Shown here: one piece after another, positions 7,435 through 14,914 of the stretch
How the letters are laid out: each line of letters starts with the position of its first letter
Numbering within the stretch: the stretch's first letter is position 1
DNA from: JAKFWI01 sp031398975
GTDB taxonomy: Bacteria > Pseudomonadota > Alphaproteobacteria > Caulobacterales > Aquidulcibacteraceae
NCBI GenBank assembly: GCA_031398975.1
Contig: JANNOI010000004.1
Coordinates: forward strand, 1 to 64,000
Direction: 5' to 3'
Length of the DNA: 64,000 nt
Translations under genes and position numbers: made by a program
The notes under the pieces: generated by a model
Seen by the model: only the letters and a program-made list of their open reading frames with translations
What the model was told of the DNA's origin: nothing
Database searches by the model: none

Positions 7435-9150
7435 TTATATGCTAAAAACTTCAAGCTGGCGCGGCGCTACGGCGGGGGCGCCGATCTTGATAATCCGGTC
7501 GTGGAAGGCGCGCACGGCCTCGCGGTGGGAGGCGCTGACCAAAGTGGTGTCCGGCAGGTGGCGCACGAGGTTTTCGTAGAGCGCATGCTCGGCGCGCGCA
7601 TCCAGGGCCGAGGTCGCCTCGTCCAGGAACAGCCAGGCCGGACGGGCGAGAAAAGCGCGGACGAGCGCCAGACGCTGGCGCTCCCCGCCCGACAAGACCT
7701 TGCCCCAATCCTCGTGCGCATCGAGCATCGGGATCAAGTGCTCGAGCTGGCACATTTCCAGCGCCCATTTAAGCTCGCCGTCGCCTCCCGCCGGAGGCTC
7801 GGGATACTGCGCGGCGGCCCGCAACTGGCCGGCCGGAAAGTAGAGGCTCTGCGGCACGAACAGCGCGCCTGCGCCCGCGGCGCACACCGTTCCACTTCCC
7901 CAAGGCCAGATGCCCGCCAACGCGCGCATCAGCGTACTCTTGCCCGCCCCGGATTCACCCCAGAGCAGCACATTGCGACCTGGCTCCAGCCTCAGGTCTT
8001 CTTGTGCGAGGATGGCGCGGCCGTCAGGGGTGGTGAGCGCGAGCGCGCGGGTCTCTAGCACGCCCGAGACCGAATGGGCCACTTTAACGCCCCCCGCCCG
8101 GGTCGACGCCGCCTTAATCACCGCCTGCAGATCGAGCAGCCGGTCCATCCGCGCGCGCACCTTTGTGATGTGCTCGTAAAAAATGAGGAACCATGCGGCG
8201 GCACCAATGAACTGGCCCATGGCCATGCCGAGCTGGGTCAGCTGCCCCAAGCTTATCGCGCCAGAGAGATAGAACGGCGACATCGCCGCCATAATCCCTG
8301 TGCTGGCAACCGGGCCAATCCCAATCGCCTGAACGAGGTCTGAGCGGGCCGTATATTTGCGCACCTTGCGCCAATTCTCGCCGATCTCGTCCAGATGCCG
8401 TCCGACGGCAGCTTGCTCAGCCGTCGTGGCCCGCCCCAGCACGACCTGCTCCACATTCTCCCGCACGCGCAAAAGCCGGTTGCGCAGCGCGGCGCTGCGC
8501 GTCTCGCTCTCGCGATAGGCCGCGGTCAACGGGCCGGCGACGACACGCATCACCCAGGTCGCGATCACCACATAGAGGATGGCCGCCACCGGCATGTAGC
8601 CTTTGAAGCCGCCCAGCCAGATGGGCAGCGCCGGCGCCGCCTCCCAAAGAATCGCGGCAGACACGATAAGCACGCTGACATAGCCGCAAAACGACACGAA
8701 GAGCGTCAGCGACTCTTCCGGGGCCAGGCGGCAATCCTCCTCGATGCGCTGGTCCGGGTGGGAGATCAGGCCCTCGCGTTCGATGATGTAGGGCGTGCGA
8801 CCCTGCAAAAACCCGCCGGCGAGTTGGGCCGTCAACGCTTTGCGCCACCCGAACGTGGCTGCAAGTCGCAAATGGGAGCGTGCAAAGCCGACCAGGCAAT
8901 TAAGAAGAATGGCGCCGACCAGGATCAGCACGCCGGTCATGATTCCGGATCCGCTCCTTGCGGCAAGCCCGTCCATGAAGACGCGGTTGGCGTAACTGAC
9001 CGCACCGGTCACTAGACCCACGGTCAGCGCCGCCAGCGTCAGCAAAATCAGCAACGGGCGCGCGCGCGATCCGCTTTCACCGGACCAATAAGGGGCCAGC
9101 AGGCGCCACAATTCCTGGACGAACGCCTGCGTCGATCGAAGCGCGTGCAT
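7435..9150 (-). CDS. SbmA/YddA-type ABC transporter (permease and ATPase fused)
   Basis: 571 residues from the ATG at 9150, chosen because GAGG lies 6 bases upstream and because it clears the isopeptidase stop; ATG 9162 is an alternative. Residues about 25-330 form a six-helix membrane domain with the SHPDQRIEEDC signature (residues 130-140) of the SbmA/BacA/YddA (ABC_membrane_2) group. The ATPase has Walker A GESGAGKST (398-406), Q-loop FVPQS (Q434), signature LSGGERQ (486-492), Walker B LFLDEA (507-512) and H542. Lasso clusters usually carry a McjD-type exporter or none. SbmA is known to import microcin J25 in E. coli, so this protein may import the lasso peptide after TonB-dependent uptake; export is the alternative. 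It sits 28 bp after the isopeptidase gene. Confidence 0.82.
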   Translation of the reverse strand: MHALRSTQAFVQELWRLLAPYWSGESGSRARPLLILLTLAALTVGLVTGAVSYANRVFMDGLAARSGSGIMTGVLILVGAILLNCLVGFARSHLRLAATFGWRKALTAQLAGGFLQGRTPYIIEREGLISHPDQRIEEDCRLAPEESLTLFVSFCGYVSVLIVSAAILWEAAPALPIWLGGFKGYMPVAAILYVVIATWVMRVVAGPLTAAYRESETRSAALRNRLLRVRENVEQVVLGRATTAEQAAVGRHLDEIGENWRKVRKYTARSDLVQAIGIGPVASTGIMAAMSPFYLSGAISLGQLTQLGMAMGQFIGAAAWFLIFYEHITKVRARMDRLLDLQAVIKAASTRAGGVKVAHSVSGVLETRALALTTPDGRAILAQEDLRLEPGRNVLLWGESGAGKSTLMRALAGIWPWGSGTVCAAGAGALFVPQSLYFPAGQLRAAAQYPEPPAGGDGELKWALEMCQLEHLIPMLDAHEDWGKVLSGGERQRLALVRAFLARPAWLFLDEATSALDARAEHALYENLVRHLPDTTLVSASHREAVRAFHDRIIKIGAPAVAPRQLEVFSI

Positions 9151-9178
9151 GCTGGGCCTCATTCCTGCGCGCAATTGC

Positions 9179-11266
9179 TCACCACGCCGTCGGCGCAAGG
9201 CGATCGCCCCGGCCCCAGCCGAGATCCTCGCGGGCCGCCCGCCGACGACTGGCGCGCAGCGCCACCACCCGGCCCCAGGCCGTCTCCGGCAGGCCATACC
9301 GTTCGACGATCCAGCCGACCTCCTCTCCGAGCGCCCAATAGGCGAACCAGTCAATCTCGCGACCGTCGGATTCGATGTTCAGGCGCGGTTCGGTGATTCC
9401 GTGATTGGTCCGCGCATAGAGCGCAAGCTCGCTCGGCACGTCGAAATGGCGGAGCGCCTGAAACCATCCGCCGATCCGCTGCGACGAGGGGGAAAGCGCT
9501 CCATTCTGCATTAGGATCGGCGTAGCGACGCGGCGTACGTAATGCATCGGCGATTGCGTGAGCAGGAAGCGCCAGCGCTCCGGGTCGTGAGGATTGTCTA
9601 TGCCGTAATGCCTCCATGGGCGCTCGACCTCGGGTACGTTTACTCCGGCCAATGCGTCATAGACGTGCAGCGGCGGGCCGGCAGCGTCGGCCATCGAGAT
9701 GCAGCGAAACCGGTCCGTCTGGGTGGCGCAATAGGCCGCGACGGCGCCGCCGAAGCTGAAGCCCATCAGGCCCGCCCGCCCCTCCGCGCCGAGGCCATAG
9801 CGCGCCTCCATCACATCGAGCGCGGAGAGCACGTCGTTCAGGCTCTGCGTCGCCCAGCCCTCGCGCAGCGCGTTCCATAAAGAAGGCCCGCCGCCGGCCC
9901 GTCCCGCCGTGTTCGGGATGAACACCGCCGCGCCCGCCGCCGCCAGGGCGCGCGCGGGGAATTTGAGGTCGCGGTCCAGGTTGGCATAGGGCCGCACTGC
10001 ATTGGGCCCGCCCAACACGCACAGCACGAGCGGGCGCAGCGGGTGCAAGGCTTCCTCCGGGGGTCGCACCAGCAGCCCGGCCGCCTCGTACCCGTTGGGG
10101 CTGTCCCAGGTCACGCGCTCCACGCGCAGATTAGCGCTCCCCACAGTCGGCAGCGCCGCGACCGCGCGGGGCCGCGCAAGGCCCCCGGTCCGCGCCGTCT
10201 CGATCACCGGCGGCGAGGCGAGCGAGGACCGCGCATAGGCCGCATGCGCCCCGTTGCGGCTGACGGCGAAATGGTGCGCGCCCTCGACCGGGCCCTCCCG
10301 CAGGATCTTCGCCGCCCCGGTCTCGGGGTCGATCTCCACCAGATCCAGCCCGACATTGCCGATCCGCAGCGCCAGCACGCCGCCCAGATCCGCCGTGTCG
10401 CCGAACACGGCGATGCTGCCCCACCGCGACCCCTCGTTCGGCGCGGCGAACGGGCGCGCGCACACGCGATACACATCGTCGGAGCGATAAAACACCCGCT
10501 GCCCATCGAGCGACCAGCCCGCATTGCGCACAAAGCGCCCGTCTGTCTGCAGCCGCTGGGGGCCACTTGTCGCGTCGTCGAGAACGTAAACGGACTCGAA
10601 CGCGTTCTGGTGCTCCGCCGGCGGAGCACCCACGACGAGCAGCGCGTCCCCGGAAGCGGCGCACACGACATCATTGAGGAACAGCCCGCCTGTCTCCCAG
10701 ACCTCCACCTGATCCGCATGCGGGCTGAACCGCACCAGGCGCGAGGGGATGGGCTCCTTTTTGCCATGCCGCCAATGCGGCGCGACGAGCACGCTGTCCG
10801 GCTCCGGCGGCGCCTCTCCCGCTAGCACGACCGCCAGCGCGGCGCTATCGGGAGTCCAGTCGAACGCGGCGGTGGCTCCTTTCAAAGGCAGCGCGCGCAC
10901 GCTTTGATCGGAGGCTCCCGGCCGCTCCAGGAGAAACAGCGTTGGCTGGCTGCCGGCGTCGGAGGCGAGAAAAGCGATGGCTCCTCCGTCCGGCGCGAGG
11001 CGGAGCTCGCGCACCAGCGCGTTTTCGGGCGGTAGGGTATAGATCGCGCGCGCGCTTTCGCCCGGCTGCGCAAACCAGATCACGTTGTGCGTGACATTCG
11101 TTTCCGCCTCGTCAGTCAGGACAAGGAAGGCCACCGCGCCCTCGTTCGAGACGCCGAGGCCGCCATCACTGTACCCGCCCGCCGTGCTCATATACGGCTC
11201 GCGCCGATACTCCCTGCTCGCGGCGCGCGCGGCTTGCGCGAAGGAAAGCGGTTCCGGATCGATCAT
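9179..11266 (-). CDS. Lasso peptide isopeptidase-like S9 serine hydrolase
   Basis: 695 residues: an N-terminal beta-propeller (about 30-390) and a C-terminal alpha/beta-hydrolase. The nucleophile is S504 in MGFSFGG and the His is H622 in RTNHGITEPRL, 118 residues apart. This spacing and the H-x-I-x-x-P context resemble known isopeptidases that linearise lasso peptides. No acidic residue is seen where the catalytic Asp is expected: residues 583-597 read PILMQNGALSPSSQR, with S592 at the position of the Asp in the usual HGxxD motif. There is no signal peptide, so it should be cytoplasmic. It is the first of a run isopeptidase - ABC transporter - receptor. SD GAGG lies 7 bases before the ATG. 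An ordinary S9 peptidase is the alternative. Confidence 0.75.
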   Translation of the reverse strand: MIDPEPLSFAQAARAASREYRREPYMSTAGGYSDGGLGVSNEGAVAFLVLTDEAETNVTHNVIWFAQPGESARAIYTLPPENALVRELRLAPDGGAIAFLASDAGSQPTLFLLERPGASDQSVRALPLKGATAAFDWTPDSAALAVVLAGEAPPEPDSVLVAPHWRHGKKEPIPSRLVRFSPHADQVEVWETGGLFLNDVVCAASGDALLVVGAPPAEHQNAFESVYVLDDATSGPQRLQTDGRFVRNAGWSLDGQRVFYRSDDVYRVCARPFAAPNEGSRWGSIAVFGDTADLGGVLALRIGNVGLDLVEIDPETGAAKILREGPVEGAHHFAVSRNGAHAAYARSSLASPPVIETARTGGLARPRAVAALPTVGSANLRVERVTWDSPNGYEAAGLLVRPPEEALHPLRPLVLCVLGGPNAVRPYANLDRDLKFPARALAAAGAAVFIPNTAGRAGGGPSLWNALREGWATQSLNDVLSALDVMEARYGLGAEGRAGLMGFSFGGAVAAYCATQTDRFRCISMADAAGPPLHVYDALAGVNVPEVERPWRHYGIDNPHDPERWRFLLTQSPMHYVRRVATPILMQNGALSPSSQRIGGWFQALRHFDVPSELALYARTNHGITEPRLNIESDGREIDWFAYWALGEEVGWIVERYGLPETAWGRVVALRASRRRAAREDLGWGRGDRLAPTAW

Positions 11267-11473
11267 GCGTGGGCCTCACGCGCGGGGCGCTACGGCAGCG
11301 CCGCCCTGGGGCCCGCTTATCGTGAGATGTAAGACCCCGCCCCCACTGCTTTCGCACCCCGATAAAAAGCGCTTTGAGGGATTCTGGCGGGCCGCGCGCG
11401 GCAGGCGTGCAACGTCCGCCCCGCGCGCGATTAAGCGCAGCAGAAACAGGCCTCAACGGGAGAGCACGGCGCT

Positions 11474-12070
11474 TTAGCGCGCCAGCGCGCCGGCGGCTTC
11501 CTGGGCCAAGCGCTCGTCGAAGGTGCGCGCGCCGATCGCGATCTGTTTTTCAACCGTCTTGACGGTGACGCCCTGGCGCGCGGCGATTTCAATGTGGGTC
11601 AGATTATGGATGCGGTGCAGCACCAGCGCCTCCGCGCGCCGCTTGGGCAGCGTGCCCGCATAGGCGAAGATTTCGGCGATGGCGTCACGCCAGATCAGCA
11701 TCTGCTCCGGCGTCGGGCCTTCATCGACGGAGATATAGTTCGAGGCCGCGGGTTCGATCTCGAGCCCGCCCTTCCGCCGCGAGTAGCGCTTTCTGTAGAG
11801 ATCCGCCGAGACGAAGCGCGCCACCCGGAACAGCATCGCGATCGGGCGTTCCACCAGCAGCATCGGCTCGACGCTGACCAAGCGCATGAAGACCTCTTGC
11901 ACGAGATCCTCGCAGGTTTCGGTGTTGTGCCCCCGGCGGCGAAAGCAACGCCGCAGGACGTCCGCGTGCGAGCGATAGAGCGCATCGATCCGCCTCGCAT
12001 GATCCTTCGCCGCGTTCGTGGAGCCGACTTTGCCCGCCCGCGTCGCAGCCCCCGCCGTCTCCTGCGTCAT
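11474..12070 (-). CDS. ECF-type RNA polymerase sigma factor
   Basis: 198 residues from the ATG at 12070, which has a GGGGG run 6 bases upstream. A longer frame to 12136 starts with TTG inside a likely -35 (TTGACA, 12136-12131), so the shorter start is preferred. Region 2 is seen around RRRGHNTETCEDLVQEVF and region 4 in LPKRRAEALVLHRIHNLTHI followed by the helix-turn-helix. The group is FecI-like. Such sigma factors often drive receptor genes of lasso loci, usually with a FecR anti-sigma factor; none is present here. The likely targets are the isopeptidase, transporter and receptor genes just downstream. Confidence 0.8.
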   Translation of the reverse strand: MTQETAGAATRAGKVGSTNAAKDHARRIDALYRSHADVLRRCFRRRGHNTETCEDLVQEVFMRLVSVEPMLLVERPIAMLFRVARFVSADLYRKRYSRRKGGLEIEPAASNYISVDEGPTPEQMLIWRDAIAEIFAYAGTLPKRRAEALVLHRIHNLTHIEIAARQGVTVKTVEKQIAIGARTFDERLAQEAAGALAR

Positions 12071-12244
12071 GTTTCGCCCCCGGTTGCACCCACGCACCGG
12101 GATTATTTGTTTCGTGAACCCGGCGCATTCTGTCAATCATGAATCCGTCGAACGGCAATCCGATGCACAGCCGCCTGCGACTGGGGGATGGGCCCCGCAC
12201 AGCGCGATACGCGCGCCGCGCTCCGGCCGGCTCAGGAAATTTGA

Positions 12245-13009
12245 ATGCATAACCGTGACTTGATCGAGGGGGCGCAAGCGATCTTTCTGGACTGGGACGG
12301 ATGCGTCTTCGAGGGCGGATCGTTCAAGCCGGGCGCGGTGGATTTCATGCGCGCCTACCGCGAACGCATTTCGATCGTGTCCAACGCCTCGGCCTTCACC
12401 GCCCACCAATTGGCCCGCGCCATGGCCCGCGTCGGCGCGCCGATCCCGGCGGAGCGGATTTTCCTGGCCGGAGAAGTCGCCCTGGCGCTGGCGGCCGAGC
12501 GTTGGAGAAAGCGGCCGGTGCTGGTGGTGGGGGCGGGGCCGATGCGGCGGCTAGCGCAGCGACGCGGCGTCACGCTCGCGGGGCGCGACGCCCAGGCGGT
12601 AGTGCTGCTGCGCGATCCCGGTTTCACCTACGCAAAGCTCATGGCCGCGGCCAATATCGTGCGCGCGGGCGCGCCGCTGATCGTGGCCAATCCCGACCTC
12701 ACCCACCCGGCCGGCGGCGGCGTCATGCCGGAGACGGGAGCGCTGCTTGCCGCGCTCGCGGCCTGTACCGATCTCGACGCGGCCGACGTCACCGTGGTCG
12801 GCAAGCCCAGCCGGTTCCTGTTCGAACGGGCGTTGGCGCAGGCGGGCTGCCGCCCCGATCACGCTTTGATGATCGGGGACAATCCGCGCACCGACATCGA
12901 GGGCGCGCGCCGCCTGGGCTTGCGCGGCATGCTGCTGGACGCGGCCGCCAATATCAGCCTCGAAACCCTGCTCCGCCCGCCTGCCCGGCGCACGTCGGCG
13001 GCGGCGTGA
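12245..13009 (+). CDS. HAD-IIA (NagD-like) phosphatase
   Basis: 254 residues. Motif I is FLDWDGCVFEGG (nucleophile Asp and general acid Asp), the second motif is SNAS, motif III Lys is in VVGKPSRF, and motif IV is MIGDNPRTDIEGA. This is the layout of HAD subclass IIA sugar-phosphate or nucleotide phosphatases with a C2 cap. SD AGGAA lies 7 bases before the ATG. It converges with the RpiR gene 4 bp away; RpiR regulators often sense phosphosugars, so a sugar-phosphate substrate is a reasonable guess but is not shown. Confidence 0.82.
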   Translation: MHNRDLIEGAQAIFLDWDGCVFEGGSFKPGAVDFMRAYRERISIVSNASAFTAHQLARAMARVGAPIPAERIFLAGEVALALAAERWRKRPVLVVGAGPMRRLAQRRGVTLAGRDAQAVVLLRDPGFTYAKLMAAANIVRAGAPLIVANPDLTHPAGGGVMPETGALLAALAACTDLDAADVTVVGKPSRFLFERALAQAGCRPDHALMIGDNPRTDIEGARRLGLRGMLLDAAANISLETLLRPPARRTSAAA

Positions 13010-13013
13010 AGGC

Positions 13014-13907
13014 TCAGAACCGCTTGACCGAGAGCACGTCGAACGTCTGGCGGATGGTGGAGACCGAGCGGTCGTAATCGGACAGCGCAAGCGATGCAAT
13101 CAGCGCGTCCACGATCGACAATTGCGCGATCCGGCTGGTCATCGCCTCGGTGCGGAACTTGGTTTCCCGCGCCATTGTCTCCAGCACCACGTCGGTATAG
13201 CGCTGGATCGGAGATTTGCCGAAATTGGTGATGCAGATCGTCTTGGCGCCGGCCTCCTTGGCGAGCCGTGTGGCGGTCACAGTTTCGTGGGTGGCGCCGG
13301 AATGGGAGACGGTGACGACCGCGACCTCCGGCCCGGTCAAGGCCGCGGAGATGGCCTGCTTGTGGCTATCGACCTCGACGGTGGCGAGGATGCCGATGCG
13401 GCGCAGGCGGTATTGGGCGTCCTCCGCGATCGGGGCGGCCGAACCGATGCCGTACAATTCCACCCGCTTGGCCGCCAGGATCAGATCGCGCGCCTCCGCG
13501 AGCTTCTCGGGCTTGAGCACCTGCAAAGTGTCGCGCAGGGCCTGGATGTTCGCGTGAAACACCTTCTCGATCACCACGGCGACGGCGTCGTCCCGGTTCA
13601 AATCCTCCTGGATGAACTGGACGGGCTGAACAATGTCCTGGGCCAGCGACATCTTGATCTGCTGGAAGCCTGTGGCGCCGATCTGCTTGCAAACCTTGGT
13701 TACCGCGGACTCGCTCACCCCCACATTGTCCGCGAGCTCGGTGATGGACATCCGCACCACTTCCTCGCGATTGGAGAGCACAAAATCCACGATCCGCCGG
13801 CTGGTGGGCGAAAGGGTGCCGCGCGCGGACTGCATGATCGAGGCGATGTTTTCGATCGGGGCTCCAAAGGTGCGCCGTTCCGTTTTAAGCTCTCGTCCTT
13901 CGTCCAT
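13014..13907 (-). CDS. RpiR-family transcriptional regulator
   Basis: 297 residues from ATG 13907 (MDEGREL). The N-terminal helix-turn-helix (SITELADNVGVSESAVTKVC) is followed by a SIS phosphosugar-binding domain (LYGIGSAAPIAEDAQYRLR, VTVSHSGATHETV). The family binds operators in response to phosphosugars. The length is normal. A longer frame exists upstream but is low-complexity and not family-like. Possible targets are the adjacent HAD gene or carbohydrate genes such as the GH13 gene further on; no operator was identified. Confidence 0.85.
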   Translation of the reverse strand: MDEGRELKTERRTFGAPIENIASIMQSARGTLSPTSRRIVDFVLSNREEVVRMSITELADNVGVSESAVTKVCKQIGATGFQQIKMSLAQDIVQPVQFIQEDLNRDDAVAVVIEKVFHANIQALRDTLQVLKPEKLAEARDLILAAKRVELYGIGSAAPIAEDAQYRLRRIGILATVEVDSHKQAISAALTGPEVAVVTVSHSGATHETVTATRLAKEAGAKTICITNFGKSPIQRYTDVVLETMARETKFRTEAMTSRIAQLSIVDALIASLALSDYDRSVSTIRQTFDVLSVKRF

Positions 13908-14065
13908 CGCCGCGCCGCCCCATCCTTTTGCTTGCGCGCGGACCCTAATACTCCCCCTCGCGCTGCGCCAGAGCAGGCTGGGCGGGACCGCGCGCGGCCG
14001 GCGGCCCCGTGCGCGCGTCAGGATGTGTCCAGGGATTGGTTCAGGCGCTGTGGGGGAGACCGTCC

Positions 14066-14845
14066 ATGCTGATCGCGCAGATTTCGGACTGCCATGTGGT
14101 CGAGCCTGGCCGCCACGCCTATGGGCGGGTGGATACCGGGGCGTGCCTCGAGGCGGCGGTGGCGGCGCTGAACGCGCTTCCGGCGCAGCCCGATCTGGTG
14201 CTGGCGACCGGCGATCTGGTGCAGCAGGGCGCGCCGGGGGAGTATCGCCGCTTCCGCGCGATAACCGAGCGGCTGCGCGCGCCGCTTTTTGTGCTCGCCG
14301 GCAATCACGATGCGCGCGGAGCGCTCGCGGAGGCGGTCGGCCCCGCCCTCCCCGGGGACGGGTTTTTCCATTACGCGATCGAGCATTTTCCGGTGCGCGT
14401 GCTGGCGCTCGATACCGTGACCCCGGGCAGCGACGAGCCAAGCTTTTGCGCCGGCCGGCTGGACTGGCTGCGCGCGCGCCTGGAGGAGGATCCCCGCCCG
14501 ACCGTGCTGGGCCTCCATCATCCCCCGTTCGCGGGGCCGGTGGGATGGATCAATGCGCGCGATCCGGCGTGGGCTTCCCCGCTGGAGGGGCTGGTGCGGG
14601 CCTACCCCCATGTCCGGGCGGCGGTGTGCGGCCACGTGCACCGCGCCGGCGCCACGCTCTGGGCCGGGATCCAGGCCACGACCGCACCCTCCACCGCCCA
14701 TCAGCTCTACCCGGATTTCACCCCCGGCGCGCCCGCGCAGATCAGTCTGGAGGCGCCCGGGTTCCAGGTGCATGCGTGGAGCGGGGACGCGCTGGTCACC
14801 CTCACGATCGCCCTGCCCGGCCTGCACACCGCGTTCGCGCCATAG
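14066..14845 (+). CDS. Calcineurin-like metallophosphoesterase (CpdA-like)
   Basis: 259 residues. It has the dimetal motifs QISDCH, ATGDLVQ, AGNHD and GLHHPPF, then CGHVHR. This is the class III cyclic nucleotide phosphodiesterase pattern (D-x-H, G-D, G-N-H-D, H, G-H-x-H). The ATG at 14066 has GGGGGAG about 6 bases upstream; the 19 extra residues of the longer frame are not family-like. The stop TAG opens a dispersed intergenic repeat. A cAMP substrate is possible but not shown. Confidence 0.82.
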   Translation: MLIAQISDCHVVEPGRHAYGRVDTGACLEAAVAALNALPAQPDLVLATGDLVQQGAPGEYRRFRAITERLRAPLFVLAGNHDARGALAEAVGPALPGDGFFHYAIEHFPVRVLALDTVTPGSDEPSFCAGRLDWLRARLEEDPRPTVLGLHHPPFAGPVGWINARDPAWASPLEGLVRAYPHVRAAVCGHVHRAGATLWAGIQATTAPSTAHQLYPDFTPGAPAQISLEAPGFQVHAWSGDALVTLTIALPGLHTAFAP

Positions 14846-14914
14846 AGCCGTTCCCGAAACGGGGTGCGCGGTTTTGGACGAGAACGGCGCTAAACTTCAA
14901 GTGTGGAGCGAACC
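14843..14914 (+). repeat. Dispersed repeat, copy A
   Basis: Starts at the TAG stop of the metallophosphoesterase and fills the gap up to the LuxR-type gene. It aligns with the reverse complement of 62767-62832 over about 66 bases, at roughly three in four positions: shared blocks include CCCGAAA, GCGCGGTTTT/ACGCGGTTTT and AAGTGT. It resembles intergenic palindromic repeats that I recall as common in alphaproteobacteria. Confidence 0.6.

Noticed and set aside
9151..9354. N-terminal extension of the ABC transporter
   Set aside because: It overlaps the isopeptidase end, is Arg/Gly-rich and unlike the family; ATG 9150 has a better SD.
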